Of a DNA stretch of 53,212 nt, positions 7,595 to 22,417 are shown piece by piece. The notes under the pieces are model-generated. The model was given only the letters and a program-made list of their open reading frames with translations. It searched no databases and was not told where the DNA came from. How positions within the stretch are numbered: the first letter of the stretch is position 1; the number at the start of each line of letters is the position of its first letter. Source of the stretch: Actinomycetales bacterium (GTDB taxonomy: Bacteria; Actinomycetota; Actinomycetes; Actinomycetales; Quadrisphaeraceae); the NCBI GenBank assembly GCA_022701985.1, contig JAKONK010000013.1, forward strand, positions 1-53,212, in the 5' to 3' direction. Made by a program: the position numbers and the translations under genes.

Positions 7595-9384
7595 GCTCTG
7601 CGAGCCCGCAGCAGGTGGCCGACCTCGACGACGAGCGCGGCCAGTCCCTGCCGCTGCTGCGCTCGGTGCTGGGCCCGGTCCGCGCCCGGGTGTGGCTGGT
7701 GGTGGTGCTGGTGGTGGTCAGCCAGGCCGCGGTGGTCGCCGGTCCCGCGCTGGTGGCGGTCGGCATCGACGTCGGGCTGCCCGCGCTGCGGGAGGGCGAC
7801 GCCGCGCCGCTGGTCCTCGTCGGCGCCGGGTACCTGGTGGCGGCGCTGGTCGGGGGGACGCTGGCCGCCGCCGTCGTCAGGCAGTCGGCGCGGGTCAGCC
7901 AGACCGTGCTGCTCGACCTGCGCCGCCGGGTCTTCCGGCAGACCCAGCGCCTCGACCTGGAGTTCCACGAGCGCTACACCTCGGGCCGGATCATCTCCCG
8001 GCAGACCTCCGACCTGGAGGCCGTGCGCGAGCTGCTCGACGGCGGTGTCACCACCCTCGCCATCAGCGCCACGTCGATGCTGCTCACCGCGGCCTCGCTC
8101 GCGGTGCTCGACTGGCGGTCCGGGTCGGTGCTGCTGGTGGCGGTGGTGCCGGGGATCGTGCTCGTGCGGTGGTTCCAGAAGCGCTCCCAGGTGCAGTACC
8201 GGCGCACGCGGGTGGTCGCGGCGCGGGTGATCGTGGCCTTCGTCGAGACGATGACGGGTGTGCGCGCCGTGCAGGCGTTCCGCCGGGAGCCCCGAGCGGC
8301 CGACTCCTACGCCGAGCTCGCCGAGGACTACCGCGCCGTGCAGGACAAGGCGCTGCGGGTCAACGGCGTCTTCGACCTGTGGCTCACCATGATCGGCAAC
8401 GTGACGGTGGCCGTGGTCCTGCTCGTCGGCGGGCTGCGGGTGCTCGACGGGCAGCTCGCGGTCGGCGTGCTCGTGGCCGCGGTGCTCTACGCCCGTCGCT
8501 TCTTCACCCCGCTGCGCGACGTCGGCATGTTCTACAACTCGTTCCAGTCCGCGCAGGCGGCGCTGGAGAAGCTGGCCTCGCTGCTGGTCAAGGAGCCGCG
8601 CCTGGCCGACCCGGCCCACCCGGTGGCGCTGCCCGACCCGCGCGGCGAGCTGGAGCTCGACCGCGTCGGCTTCGGCTACGCCGACGGCCCGGAGGTGCTG
8701 CACGACGTCGACGTGCGCGTCCCCGCCGGCCAGACCGTGGCGCTCGTCGGCTCCACCGGCGCGGGCAAGTCGACGGTGGCCAAGCTGGTGGCCCGCTTCT
8801 ACGACGTCCGCCGCGGCGCGGTGCGCCTGGACGGGGTCGACGTGCGCGACGTCGACCCGGAGGACCTGCGCCGCGCCGTCGTCCTGGTCACGCAGGAGGC
8901 GTACCTCTTCTCCGGCTCGGTGGCCGACAACATCGCCATCGGGCGACCGAGCGCCACGCGCGCTGAGGTCGAGGAGGCCGGACGGGCCGTCGGCGTCCAC
9001 GACCTGGTGATGACCTTCCCCGACGGGTACGACACCCCCGTCGACAGCCGCGGCGTGCGCCTCTCGGCCGGGCAGCGGCAGCTGGTGAGCTTCGCCCGCG
9101 CGTTCCTCGCCGACCCCGCCGTGCTCGTGCTCGACGAGGCGACCAGCTCCCTCGACGTGCCGGGGGAGCAGCACGTGCAGGAGGCCCTCGAACGGCTGCT
9201 GGCCGACCGCACCGCCGTCGTCGTCGCCCACCGGCTGTCGACGGTGATGACCGCCGACCGCGTGCTGGTGGTCGAGGGCGGCCGCGTGGTGGAGGACGGG
9301 TCACCGGCCCAGCTCGTGGCGGGTGGCGGGCGGTTCGCGCGCCTGCACGAGGAGTGGCAGGCCTCCATCAGCGCCGCCGCCTGA
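7591..9384 (+). CDS. ABC exporter subunit with catalytic glutamate (half-transporter 2)
   Basis: This 597-residue half-transporter starts on the ATG overlapping the end of the previous gene. It has six membrane helices, then an ATPase domain with Walker A (GSTGAGKST), Q-loop (VLVTQEAYLFSGS), and Walker B with catalytic Glu (VLVLDEATSSLD). Its signature is altered to LSAGQ. The altered signature faces the degenerate Walker B of subunit 1. The catalytic Glu here pairs with the intact LSGGQ of subunit 1. The two genes therefore encode one asymmetric heterodimer with a single fully active ATP site. Confidence 0.92.
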   Translation: MSSASPQQVADLDDERGQSLPLLRSVLGPVRARVWLVVVLVVVSQAAVVAGPALVAVGIDVGLPALREGDAAPLVLVGAGYLVAALVGGTLAAAVVRQSARVSQTVLLDLRRRVFRQTQRLDLEFHERYTSGRIISRQTSDLEAVRELLDGGVTTLAISATSMLLTAASLAVLDWRSGSVLLVAVVPGIVLVRWFQKRSQVQYRRTRVVAARVIVAFVETMTGVRAVQAFRREPRAADSYAELAEDYRAVQDKALRVNGVFDLWLTMIGNVTVAVVLLVGGLRVLDGQLAVGVLVAAVLYARRFFTPLRDVGMFYNSFQSAQAALEKLASLLVKEPRLADPAHPVALPDPRGELELDRVGFGYADGPEVLHDVDVRVPAGQTVALVGSTGAGKSTVAKLVARFYDVRRGAVRLDGVDVRDVDPEDLRRAVVLVTQEAYLFSGSVADNIAIGRPSATRAEVEEAGRAVGVHDLVMTFPDGYDTPVDSRGVRLSAGQRQLVSFARAFLADPAVLVLDEATSSLDVPGEQHVQEALERLLADRTAVVVAHRLSTVMTADRVLVVEGGRVVEDGSPAQLVAGGGRFARLHEEWQASISAAA

Positions 9385-9415
9385 CCCCGACCTGCCGGGA
9401 GCCCGGCCCGAGGTG

Positions 9416-10108
9416 TCAGCGGCGCGCGGCGGAGGAGTCCCGCGCGGCGTGCGCCTCGCGCCGGGCGAGCACGACGCCGGCCACGGCGGCTCCGAGGCAC
9501 CCGAGGGCCAGGTCGCCGAGGGTGTCGCCGTAGGCCGCGGCCAGCCCGCCGTCCACCTCCCCGAAGCGGATGAAGGTCGCCCACTCGCCGAGCTCCCACC
9601 CCACCGCCAGCAGCGCGCCCACCCCGGCCGTGCAGAGCGCCAGCGCCCAGCGGGGACCCACGCCGCCGTCGCGCAGGAGCAGACCGGCCCCGCCCGAGAG
9701 CAGGGCCCAGTTGACGAGGTGGTTGGCGTCGTCCCACCAGGTCACGGCGTCGTACAGGTCGGCGGTGTTGCCGGTGACGTCGATGAGGAACGGCAGCGCC
9801 ACGAGCAGCGTCGCCCACCACGGCAGCGGTCCCGGCTCCAGGCCCCGGGTGCGGCGCCGGGCGCGCCGCAGCGCTGCCACGAGGGGCACCAGCAGCATGA
9901 GCACCGGGTAGGTGGCGAGGCGCGCCCCGAACCCCTTGCCGGCGAACTGCGGAAGGTCGCTGAACGCCCCCAGCGCGAGCTGCCCGACGGTGGCCAGCAC
10001 CACCCCCAGCACGGCCCAGGGCACCCACCGTGCGTGGCGGTGCGCGGACGCGGGGCCCGTCCGGTCGTCGTGTCGGACGGGTGGGGCCACGCCCCGATCA
10101 TGTCCCAC
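9416..10108 (-). CDS. Predicted membrane protein, DUF2238 (YjdF)-like
   Basis: This protein of about 230 residues has six or so hydrophobic helices. The central block DAVTWWDDANHLVNWALL and the C-terminal YGDTLGDLALGCLGA resemble the conserved WYD-H and D-L-N-LGA blocks of the DUF2238/YjdF family of integral membrane proteins. I cannot assign a function. The GTG at 10108 is the likely start because the sequence before it reads into the hydrolase fragment in another frame. An in-frame GTG at 10090 is an alternative. It ends 31 bases from the convergent ABC exporter. Confidence 0.6.
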   Translation of the reverse strand: MGHDRGVAPPVRHDDRTGPASAHRHARWVPWAVLGVVLATVGQLALGAFSDLPQFAGKGFGARLATYPVLMLLVPLVAALRRARRRTRGLEPGPLPWWATLLVALPFLIDVTGNTADLYDAVTWWDDANHLVNWALLSGGAGLLLRDGGVGPRWALALCTAGVGALLAVGWELGEWATFIRFGEVDGGLAAAYGDTLGDLALGCLGAAVAGVVLARREAHAARDSSAARR

Positions 10109-10322
10109 GCACCACCACCGGGGACTGCGACGAGGCCGGTGCGTCGCGGTGGTCCCGCACCAGGACGCGGTGGCGCTCACCCAGCCGCTCCAGCAGCGCA
10201 GGTGGCCAGACGGCGCCGGACGAGGCGGCTCCCACGACCAGCAGCACCGCGGAGCCGTCGGCGGCCCCCGAGGCGCTGGCCCACAGCTCGCCACGGGGGG
10301 CCTCATCGTCGTCGCTGACCAC
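10098..10322 (-). pseudogene. Truncated alpha/beta hydrolase (N-terminal fragment)
   Basis: The 74-codon frame encodes the start of a typical alpha/beta hydrolase. GELWASASG is followed by a hydrophobic strand VLLVVGAASSGAVWP, then LLERLGERHRVLVRDHRD, equivalent to the usual RYDHRDTGRSS block. The frame then stops with no nucleophile elbow, and I see no continuation in other frames because the next sequence is the membrane-protein gene. This looks like a decayed remnant, although a short functional protein cannot be excluded. Confidence 0.5.
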
Positions 10323-10345
10323 GACGACCGTGCCGCGGGCGGCGG

Positions 10346-10379
10346 CCCGGCCGCCACCCGGTTCCCGGTGGCGGCCGGG
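10346..10379 (-). terminator. Hairpin terminator after gntR
   Basis: A perfect 13-bp inverted repeat (10346-10358 with 10367-10379) with an 8-base loop begins three bases beyond the gntR stop codon on the minus strand. It probably ends the folE-gntR transcript. Confidence 0.7.
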
Positions 10380-10382
10380 GCG

Positions 10383-11048
10383 TCAGATGACCGAGCGGAC
10401 CGCGACCTCGAAGCCCCGCACGTGCTCGGCGGCCCGCTCGGCGGCGTCCGCGCCGTCACCGGAGGCGATGGCGCGCAGCAGGGCGACGTGCTCGCCGACG
10501 TGGTCGTCGACGTCGGGCAGGCGGTCCAGGAAGAGGCAGAAGATCCGGGTCGCGAGGTTGTGGTGCCGCACGAGGGCGTCCTCGAGGTGCGGGTTGCCCG
10601 CCACCCGGTAGATGGCCCGGTGGACCTGCGCGTCGTACTGCATGAGGTCGTGGTTGCCGGTGGTGGCCAGGTCGAGCGCCTCGAGCCGGTCGGCGAGCTC
10701 GAGGAGGTCCTTCTGCTCGGTGGGGGTGGCGCGCTCGGCGGCGTGGCGGGCGGCCAGCGGCTCCAGCAGGGCGCGGACCTCGGAGATGTGCGCGAGGTCG
10801 GTGATGTCGACGCCCGTCGCGAAGGTGCCGCGCCGCGGGTAGGTGACGATCAGCCGGTCGCCCTCGAGGCGCTTGATGGCCTCGCGGACCGGGGTCTTGC
10901 CCATCTCCAGCTCGTCGGCGAGCGCGTCGTCGTCGAGGGGCTCGTTGGGCCGGATCTCGAGCATGATCAGCCGGTCGCGGATCTCGGCGTAGGCCTTCTC
11001 CGCCAGGGAGGTGTAGCGCTCCTCGCGGATGCCGGGCACGGACTTCAC
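10383..11048 (-). CDS. GntR-family (FadR/FCD) transcriptional regulator
   Basis: This 221-residue regulator has a winged-helix domain (about 15-80), including ADELEMGKTPVREAIKRLEG, the classical GntR recognition region. The all-helical FCD effector domain follows. Likely metal- or ligand-binding residues are in YDAQVHRAIYRVAGNP, EHVALLRAI and AEHVRGFEV. It lies downstream of folE on the same strand, next to the divergent one-carbon operon, so control of betaine/sarcosine catabolism is a reasonable inference. The palindrome ACTGAT-N2-ATCAGT at 11916 and 23643 is the best candidate for its operator. The GTG at 11048 gives the usual short N-terminal arm. Confidence 0.9.
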   Translation of the reverse strand: MKSVPGIREERYTSLAEKAYAEIRDRLIMLEIRPNEPLDDDALADELEMGKTPVREAIKRLEGDRLIVTYPRRGTFATGVDITDLAHISEVRALLEPLAARHAAERATPTEQKDLLELADRLEALDLATTGNHDLMQYDAQVHRAIYRVAGNPHLEDALVRHHNLATRIFCLFLDRLPDVDDHVGEHVALLRAIASGDGADAAERAAEHVRGFEVAVRSVI

Positions 11049-11182
11049 GCCGCGATCGTACGGGCGTCCCGTCGTCGTTCCCCGGCGGCGGACGGTGCTC
11101 GCGCGCCGTCCGGCGGAGCGCCGCAGGGCGGTCGGCGCCGGGGACCCCGCCACCTCCGCCGCCACGGGCACCGCCTCGGCGC

Positions 11183-11851
11183 TCACGGTTGCGACCTGCG
11201 GGTGAGGTCCAGGAACTCCGCGCGGGTGCGCCCGTCGCTGCGCAGCAGCCCCCGCAGGGCGGAGGTGCGGGTGCGGGCTCCGGTGGCGCGAGCGCCGCGC
11301 AGCGACATGCAGGTGTGGTCGGCGTCGAGGACGACGCCGACGCCCCGGGGGACCAGGGCCTCCTCGAGCAGGTCGGCGACCTGGACGGTGAGCCGCTCCT
11401 GCACCTGGGGCCTGCCCGCCGTCGCCTCCACGGCGCGGGCCAGCTTGGACAGGCCGACCACCCGCTCGCCCGGCAGGTACCCGACGTGCGCGACCCCGGC
11501 GAAGGGCAGCAGGTGGTGCTCGCACAGCGACCGGAAGGGGATGTCGCAGACGACGACGAGCTCGTCGTACCCCTCGTCGTTGGGGAAGGTGGTGAGGGTG
11601 AACGGGCGGGGGGAGAGCACCTCGGCGTAGGCCCGGGCCACGCGCCCCGGCGTGGCGGCGAGGCCGGGGGAGGACGTGTCGAGCCCGAGCGCGCGCAGCA
11701 GGTCGGCGACGGCGCGCTCGGCGGCGCCCAGGTCGGCGGAGGACGCCGCGGGCTCCCACGTGCGGTCGGCCCGGGGCCCGAGGAGGGCGCCCGGCAGGGC
11801 GTCGTCGGCGCTGCGCGGGCGCGTGACGGGCGGGTGGTGCTGCGCGGACAT
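11183..11851 (-). CDS. folE: GTP cyclohydrolase I (FolE)
   Basis: FolE converts GTP to 7,8-dihydroneopterin triphosphate, the first step of tetrahydrofolate synthesis. The 222-residue protein has the zinc site (Cys and His in [10 protein letters not shown], Cys in [10 protein letters not shown]) and the T-fold core block [19 protein letters not shown]. The ATG at 11851 is chosen because GGAGG lies six bases upstream. A longer frame from 11932 would cross the putative operator. It is divergent from glyA across a 104-base gap. Its placement beside folate-dependent oxidases suggests a supply copy for one-carbon catabolism, with a housekeeping folE expected elsewhere. Confidence 0.93.
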   Translation of the reverse strand: MSAQHHPPVTRPRSADDALPGALLGPRADRTWEPAASSADLGAAERAVADLLRALGLDTSSPGLAATPGRVARAYAEVLSPRPFTLTTFPNDEGYDELVVVCDIPFRSLCEHHLLPFAGVAHVGYLPGERVVGLSKLARAVEATAGRPQVQERLTVQVADLLEEALVPRGVGVVLDADHTCMSLRGARATGARTRTSALRGLLRSDGRTRAEFLDLTRRSQP

Positions 11852-11915
11852 CTCGACCTCCGGATCTCGACCCGCGCCCTTGACCGCGGCGCATGTCGCT
11901 CCTACGTTACCGACA

Positions 11916-11929
11916 ACTGATACATCAGT
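11916..11929. promoter_or_regulatory. Candidate GntR operator in the folE/glyA gap
   Basis: ACTGAT-AC-ATCAGT is a palindrome with 6-bp arms, followed by CA. The same motif, ACTGAT-GC-ATCAGT, occurs before the BCCT gene at 23643-23656. It lies 26 bases before the glyA start and 64 bases before the folE start, so one site could control both. Assignment to the adjacent GntR protein is inference. Confidence 0.65.
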
Positions 11930-11955
11930 CACCTGGCCACCGTGGAGGAACCTCC

Positions 11956-13317
11956 GTGACCGCAGAGCTCGCCCAGGCCGTCCGCCGCGGCGGACCGACC
12001 CTCGACAGCGCGCTCGGCGCCGTCGACCCCGACGTCGCCGCCGCCATCGACGCCGAGCTCGTGCGCCAGCAGAGCACCCTGGAGATGATCGCCAGCGAGA
12101 ACTCCGCCCCCCTGGCCGTCATGCAGGCCCAGGGCTCGGTGCTCACCAACAAGTACGCCGAGGGCTACCCCGGCCGCCGGTACTACGGCGGCTGCGAGAA
12201 CGTCGACGTCGTCGAGCAGCTCGCGATCGACAGGCTCAAGGCCCTGTTCGGCGCGCAGTTCGCCAACGTCCAGCCGCACTCCGGCGCCCAGGCCAACGCC
12301 GCCGTCATGCACGCGCTCATCCGGCCCGGCGACACGGTCCTCGGGCTCGACCTCGCGCACGGCGGGCACCTGTCGCACGGCATGGAGCTCAACTTCTCGG
12401 GGCGGCTGTACGACGTCGCCGCCTACCACGTCCGCGAGGACGACCACCGCGTCGACATGGACGAGGTCGCCCGCCTGGCGCGCGAGCGCCGTCCCCAGCT
12501 GATCATCGCCGGCTGGTCGGCGTACCCCCGCCAGCTCGACTTCGCCGCCTTCCGCGAGATCGCCGACGAGGTCGGCGCGCTGCTCATGGTCGACATGGCG
12601 CACTTCGCCGGCCTGGTGGCCGCCGGTCTGCACCCCTCCCCGGTGCCCCACGCGCACGTGGTCACCTCCACCACGCACAAGACCCTCGGCGGTCCGCGCG
12701 GCGGCATCATCCTCAGCAACGACCCGGCGATCGCCAAGAAGATCAACAGCGCCGTGTTCCCCGGCCAGCAGGGCGGGCCCCTCGAGCACGTCATCGCCGC
12801 CAAGGCCGTCGCCTTCAAGCTCGCCGCCGAGCCGGAGTTCCGCGACCGCCAGGAGCGCACCCTGCGCGGAGCGCGCACCATCGCCGACCGGCTCACCGCG
12901 CCGCAGGCCCGCGCGGCCGGCATCGGCGTCGTCAGCGGCGGCACCGACGTGCACCTCGTGCTGGTCGACCTGCGCCGCTCCGCCCTCGACGGGCAGCAGG
13001 CCGAGGACCGCCTCCACTCGGTCGGCATCACCGTGAACCGCAACGCCGTCCCCTTCGACCCCCGGCCGCCGATGGTCAGCTCCGGCGTCCGCATCGGCAC
13101 CCCGGCGCTCGCGGCCCGCGGCTTCGACGACGCCGACTTCGCCGAGGTGGCCGACGTCATCGCCCGCGCGCTCGCCCCGGAGGTCGACGGCGCGGAGCTG
13201 GCGGCGCTCGGGCAGCGCGTGCACGACCTGGCCCAGGCCCACCCGCTCTACCCGCACCTCGCCCCCCTGTCAGAGCAGCGGCGCACCGCCGACCAGACCC
13301 CGGAGCCGAGCCTGTGA
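11956..13317 (+). CDS. glyA: Serine hydroxymethyltransferase (GlyA)
   Basis: This 453-residue PLP enzyme interconverts glycine plus methylene-tetrahydrofolate with serine. The PLP lysine is in [14 protein letters not shown], with family blocks [31 protein letters not shown] and [12 protein letters not shown]. In this operon it uses the glycine and methylene-folate released by dimethylglycine and sarcosine oxidation, making serine for the dehydratase downstream. The GTG at 11956 has GGAGGA just upstream. The stop overlaps the soxB start (GTGA). It is the first gene of a long operon that runs to purU. Confidence 0.95.
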   Translation: MTAELAQAVRRGGPTLDSALGAVDPDVAAAIDAELVRQQSTLEMIASENSAPLAVMQAQGSVLTNKYAEGYPGRRYYGGCENVDVVEQLAIDRLKALFGAQFANVQPHSGAQANAAVMHALIRPGDTVLGLDLAHGGHLSHGMELNFSGRLYDVAAYHVREDDHRVDMDEVARLARERRPQLIIAGWSAYPRQLDFAAFREIADEVGALLMVDMAHFAGLVAAGLHPSPVPHAHVVTSTTHKTLGGPRGGIILSNDPAIAKKINSAVFPGQQGGPLEHVIAAKAVAFKLAAEPEFRDRQERTLRGARTIADRLTAPQARAAGIGVVSGGTDVHLVLVDLRRSALDGQQAEDRLHSVGITVNRNAVPFDPRPPMVSSGVRIGTPALAARGFDDADFAEVADVIARALAPEVDGAELAALGQRVHDLAQAHPLYPHLAPLSEQRRTADQTPEPSL

Positions 13318-14624
13318 CCACCGTCGACGCCTTCTCGACCGACCCCGCCGACGCCGTCCCGCACACCCCGGCGCCGGACCGGCTGAACGGGAGCTCCCCC
13401 CGGACCCCGGGGGCGGAGCTGCCCGAGCACCCGGAGTTCCTCTGGAGCAACCCCGACCCGCAGAAGGCCTACGACGTCGTCGTCATCGGCGGCGGCGGCC
13501 ACGGCCTGGCCACGGCGCACTACCTGGCGAAGAACCACGGCATCACGAACGTCGCGGTGCTCGAGAAGGGCTGGCTGGCCGGCGGCAACACCGCCCGCAA
13601 CACCACCCTGATCCGCTCGAACTACCTGTGGGACGAGAGCGCCGCGATCTACGAGCACTCCCTCAAGCTCTGGGAGGGCCTCGAGGACGACCTCGGCTAC
13701 CCGATCCTGTTCAGCCAGCGCGGCGTGCTGAACCTGGCGCACACCCTGCAGGACGTGCGCGACAGCGTCCGCCGGGTCGAGGCCAACGTGCTCAACGGGG
13801 TCGACGCCGAGTGGCTGGAGCCCGACGAGGTCCGCAAGGTCTGCCCGATCGTCAACACCTCGACCGACATCCGGTACCCGGTGCTGGGGGCGACGTACCA
13901 GCCGCGCGCCGGCATCGCCAAGCACGACTACGTCGCCTGGGGCTTCGCGCGGCGCGTGGACGAGGCCGGCATCGACATCATCCAGGACTGCGAGGTCACC
14001 GGCTTCGTCCGCGACGGGAACCGCGTCACCGGCGTCCGCACCACCCGCGGTGACATCGCCTGCGGCAAGGTGGCCCTGGCGGCGGCCGGCAGCACTTCGG
14101 TGCTCACCGACATGCTCGGCCTGCGGGTGCCGATCCAGTCGCACCCCCTGCAGGCGCTGGTCTCCGAGCTGCTCGAGCCCGTGCACCCCACGATCGTCAT
14201 GTCGAACGCCGTGCACGTGTACGTGTCACAGGCCCACAAGGGCGAGCTGGTGATGGGCGCGGGCGTCGACGCCTACAACGGCTACGGCCAGCGCGGCGCC
14301 TTCCACATCATCGAGCGCCAGATGGCCGCCGCGGTCGAGCTGTTCCCGGTCTTCGCGCGCGCGCACCTGCTGCGGACCTGGGGCGGCATCGTCGACACCA
14401 CGCCCGACGCCTCGCCGATCGTCGGGCGCACCCCCTACGACAACGTCTTCCTGAACTGCGGCTGGGGCACCGGCGGCTTCAAGGCGACGCCGGGGGTCGG
14501 GTGGGTGTTCGCGGACACGATCGCCAACGACGAGCCGCACCCCTACGCGGCGCCCTTCTCCCTCGACAGGTTCGTCACCGGCCGCCTCGTGGACGAGCAC
14601 GGCGCCGCCGCCGTGGCCCACTGA
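13314..14624 (+). CDS. soxB: Sarcosine oxidase beta subunit (SoxB)
   Basis: SoxB carries the catalytic FAD and the covalent FMN site of heterotetrameric sarcosine oxidase. The 436-residue protein has the dinucleotide fold [20 protein letters not shown], then [15 protein letters not shown], and near the end [14 protein letters not shown], all characteristic of SoxB. About 38 residues precede the usual LPEHPEFLW start. No alternative start codon lies between, so the extension is probably real. Translation is coupled to glyA through a four-base overlap. Confidence 0.95.
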   Translation: MTTVDAFSTDPADAVPHTPAPDRLNGSSPRTPGAELPEHPEFLWSNPDPQKAYDVVVIGGGGHGLATAHYLAKNHGITNVAVLEKGWLAGGNTARNTTLIRSNYLWDESAAIYEHSLKLWEGLEDDLGYPILFSQRGVLNLAHTLQDVRDSVRRVEANVLNGVDAEWLEPDEVRKVCPIVNTSTDIRYPVLGATYQPRAGIAKHDYVAWGFARRVDEAGIDIIQDCEVTGFVRDGNRVTGVRTTRGDIACGKVALAAAGSTSVLTDMLGLRVPIQSHPLQALVSELLEPVHPTIVMSNAVHVYVSQAHKGELVMGAGVDAYNGYGQRGAFHIIERQMAAAVELFPVFARAHLLRTWGGIVDTTPDASPIVGRTPYDNVFLNCGWGTGGFKATPGVGWVFADTIANDEPHPYAAPFSLDRFVTGRLVDEHGAAAVAH

Positions 14625-14679
14625 CCCCTCCGACGCCCCCCGACGCCCCCCGACGCAGAGACCAGCCAGGAGACCCGCC

Positions 14680-14985
14680 GTGCAGATGATCCGGTGCCCG
14701 TGGTGCGGCCCCCGCGAGGAGGTCGAGTTCCACTACGGCGGCCAGGCCCACGTGCCCTACCCCGCCGAGCCCGCCGCCCTGTCCGACGAGGAGTGGGCGC
14801 ACTACGTGTTCTTCCGCGACAACACCCGCGGCGCCTTCGCCGAGCGCTGGTCGCACAGCGCCGGGTGCCGCCGGTGGTTCAACGCCCTGCGCGACACCGT
14901 GAGCTACCGCTTCCTCGCCGTGTACCGCCCCGGTGACCCCCGACCCGTGCTCGACCAGACCCCGACGGCAGGAGCCAGCTCGTGA
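14680..14985 (+). CDS. soxD: Sarcosine oxidase delta subunit (SoxD)
   Basis: This small 101-residue zinc-binding subunit has the characteristic IRCPWCGPREEVEFHYGGQA start, followed by His and a later Cys (SAGCRRWFN), the zinc ligands of the family. It is a structural part of the heterotetrameric oxidase. The GTG at 14680 follows an AGGAGA ribosome-binding site. The stop overlaps the soxA start (GTGA). The gap after soxB (55 bases) is short and has only C-rich CGACGCCCC repeats. Confidence 0.95.
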   Translation: MQMIRCPWCGPREEVEFHYGGQAHVPYPAEPAALSDEEWAHYVFFRDNTRGAFAERWSHSAGCRRWFNALRDTVSYRFLAVYRPGDPRPVLDQTPTAGASS

Positions 14986-17835
14986 GCGCCCCCTTCCGCA
15001 CCGCCAGCGGCGGCCGCGTCGAGCGGTCGGTGCCGGTGTCCTTCACGTTCGGCGGCACCTCCTACGAGGGCCTGCGCGGTGACACCCTCGCCTCCGCGCT
15101 GCTCGCCCACGGCGTGCACCAGGTGACCACCAGCATCAAGCTGGGCCGCCCCCGCGGCGTCGGTGCCGCCTGGGCCGAGGACCCGAGCAGCCTGGTCCAG
15201 GTCGAGGAGCCCTTCCCGGACCCGATGCAGCTGGCCACCACCACCGAGGTCTTCGACGGCCTGGTCGCCCACGGCGTGCCCGGGCAGGGCCGGCTGGCCG
15301 ACATCGGCGACTCCGCCCGCTACGACTCCCGCCACCTGCACGTCGACCTGCTCGTGGTCGGCGCCGGGCCCGCCGGCGTGCAGGCGGCGCTGACCGCGGC
15401 CCGCTCAGGCGCCCGGGTGGCGCTGGTCGACGAGCAGTCCGAGCCCGGCGGCTCGCTGCTGGGGACCACCGACCTCGTCGACGGCCGACCGGCGCTGGAG
15501 TGGGTGGGCGACGCCGCCGCCGAGCTCGCCGCGGCCCCCGAGGTGGTGCACCTGCAGCGCACCACGGTCTTCGGCGTCTACGACGACGGCTTCGCGCTCG
15601 CCGTCGAGCGGCGCACCGACCACCTCGGCGGGGCAGCCCCCCGCGAGGTCTCGCGCCAGCGGGTGTGGCGCATCCGCGCGCGCCGCACCGTGGTGGCCAC
15701 CGGCGCCCACGAGCGCCCGGTCGTCTTCACCGACAACGACAGGCCCGGCACGATGCTCGCCGGCAGCGCCCGCACCTTCCTGCACCGCTACGGCGTGCTG
15801 GCGGGCACCCGCGCCGTCGTCCTCACCACCAACGACAGCGCCTACCGCGCGGCGGTCGAGCTGGCCGACGCCGGCGTCGAGGTCGCCGCCGTCGTCGACA
15901 CCCGCCCCCAGGTGCCCGCCCACTGGGCCGCCGAGTGCGCGGGCCGCGGCATCGAGGTCCGCAGCGGCAGCGCCGTCGTGGGCACCCGCGGCACCGACCG
16001 GGTCACCCACGCCAGGGTGGCGGCGCGCGACGGGGGAGCCGTCGACGACGTCGCCTGCGACCTGCTGCTCGTCAGCGGCGGCTGGAACCCCGCCGTCCAC
16101 CTGTACAGCCAGGCCCGCGGGAAGCTCGCCTTCGACACCTCCCTCGGGGCGTTCCTGCCCACCGGCCGCCTCGACGACCTGCTCGTCGCGGGCGCCGCGG
16201 CGGGTGCCCAGGAGCTCGCCACCTGCCTGCGCCAGGGCGGCGCGGCGTCGGCCACGGCCCTGGTCGAGCTGGGCCTGGACGTCGTCCCGGTCCCCGTCCC
16301 CTCCACGCCCGCCGCGCCGCCGGTGACGGCACCCGACCTGGTGTGGACCGTGCCGGACGTCGACGGCGACACCTCGCGGCAGTTCGTCGACCTGCAGCGC
16401 GACGCGACCGTCGCCGACGTGCAGCGCGCGCTCGGCGCCGGCCTGCGCTCGCCCGAGCACGTCAAGCGGTACACGACCATCGGCACCGCCCACGACCAGG
16501 GCAAGACCTCCGGCGTGGTGACCTCGGGGATCATCGCCGAGCTGCTCGGCGGCGGCCCCGACGACGTCGGCACCACCACCTTCCGGCCCCCCTACACGCC
16601 GGTGGCGTTCGCGACGCTCGCGGGCCGCGACCGCGGCCAGCTGTTCGACCCGGTCCGCACCACCGCCCTGCACGACTGGCACGTCCGGGCCGGTGCGGTG
16701 TGGGAGGACGTCGGCCAGTGGAAGCGCCCGCGGTACTACCCGCTGGCGGGCGAGGACGTGGAGACCGCTGTGCTGCGCGAGTGCGCGGCGGCCCGCACCG
16801 GGGTCGGCATCCTCGACGGCTCCACCCTCGGCAAGATCGACGTGCAGGGCCCTGACGCCGGTGAGCTGCTCGACAGGCTCTACACCAACCTGATGAGCAG
16901 CCTGGCCGTCGGCAAGGTCCGCTACGGGGTCATGTGCGGCGCCGACGGCATGGTCATCGACGACGGCACCGTCCTCCGCGTCGCCGAGGACCGCTTCCTG
17001 GTGATGACGACGACCGGCGGCGCCGCGAAGGTCCTCGACTGGATGGAGGAGTGGCACCAGACGGAGTGGCCCGAGCTGGGGGTGCACCTCGCCTCGGTCA
17101 CCGAGCAGTGGTCGGCCTTCCCCGTCGTCGGCCCGCGCTCGCGCGACGTCATCCAGGCGGTCTTCGGCCCGTCCGGTGTCGACGCCGCCAACGAGGCGTT
17201 CGGCTTCATGACCTGGCAGGACACCGTGCTCGACGGGGCCCCGGTGCGCCTGGCGCGCATCAGCTTCTCCGGTGAGCTGGCCTGGGAGGTCCACGTCAGC
17301 TCCTGGCACGCCGTCGCCGTGTGGGAGCGGCTGGTCGAGGCCGGTCGCCCGTACGGCATCACCCCCTACGGCACCGAGACCATGCACGTGCTCCGCGCCG
17401 AGAAGGGCTACCCGATCATCGGGCAGGACACCGACGGCACCGTCACCCCGCAGGACCTCGGCATGGCCTGGGTGGTCTCGAAGAAGAAGCCCGACTTCGT
17501 GGGCAAGCGATCCTTCGCCCGCGCCGACAACCTCCGCGAGGACCGCAAGCAGCTGGTCGGCCTGCTGCCGGTCGACCGCACCACCGTGCTGCCCGAGGGG
17601 TCGCAGGTGGTCGAGCTCGCGGAGAGCGGCGAGCTGCCGCCCCCGCCGGTGCCGATGCTGGGCCACGTCACCTCCAGCTACCGCAGCGCGCACCTCGAGC
17701 GCCCGTTCGCGCTCGCCCTGGTCAAGGGCGGTCGTGCCCGCGCCGGCCAGCTCGTGCACGTCCCCGTCAAGGGGCGCCTGGTCGCCGTCGAGGTGACCGG
17801 CCCCGTCCTGGTCGACCCCGAAGGAGCGCGCCGCG

Positions 17836-17843
<8 letters not shown>
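14982..17843 (+). CDS. soxA: Sarcosine oxidase alpha subunit (SoxA)
   Basis: The 953-residue alpha subunit binds NAD and hosts the tetrahydrofolate site. It has an N-terminal ferredoxin-like domain (about 15-100), an NAD-binding Rossmann domain (LLVVGAGPAGVQAALTAARS near residue 125) and a C-terminal GcvT-type folate domain from about residue 560 (TGVGILDGSTLGKIDVQGPD and later LRAEKGYPIIGQDTDG). It passes the methyl group of sarcosine to tetrahydrofolate as methylene-tetrahydrofolate, with release of peroxide. It overlaps soxD by four bases and soxG by eight. Confidence 0.95.
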
Positions 17844-22405
<4,562 letters not shown>

Positions 22406-22417
22406 GGAGGCACCCCC

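Noticed and set aside
11956-12000. Possible glycine riboswitch or other leader before glyA
   Set aside because: The gap before glyA is short and occupied by the palindrome. No conserved riboswitch helices or paired aptamers are visible.
14625-14679. CGACGCCCC tandem repeats between soxB and soxD
   Set aside because: Only two to three short copies in a C-rich gap. No structure or regulatory meaning can be supported.
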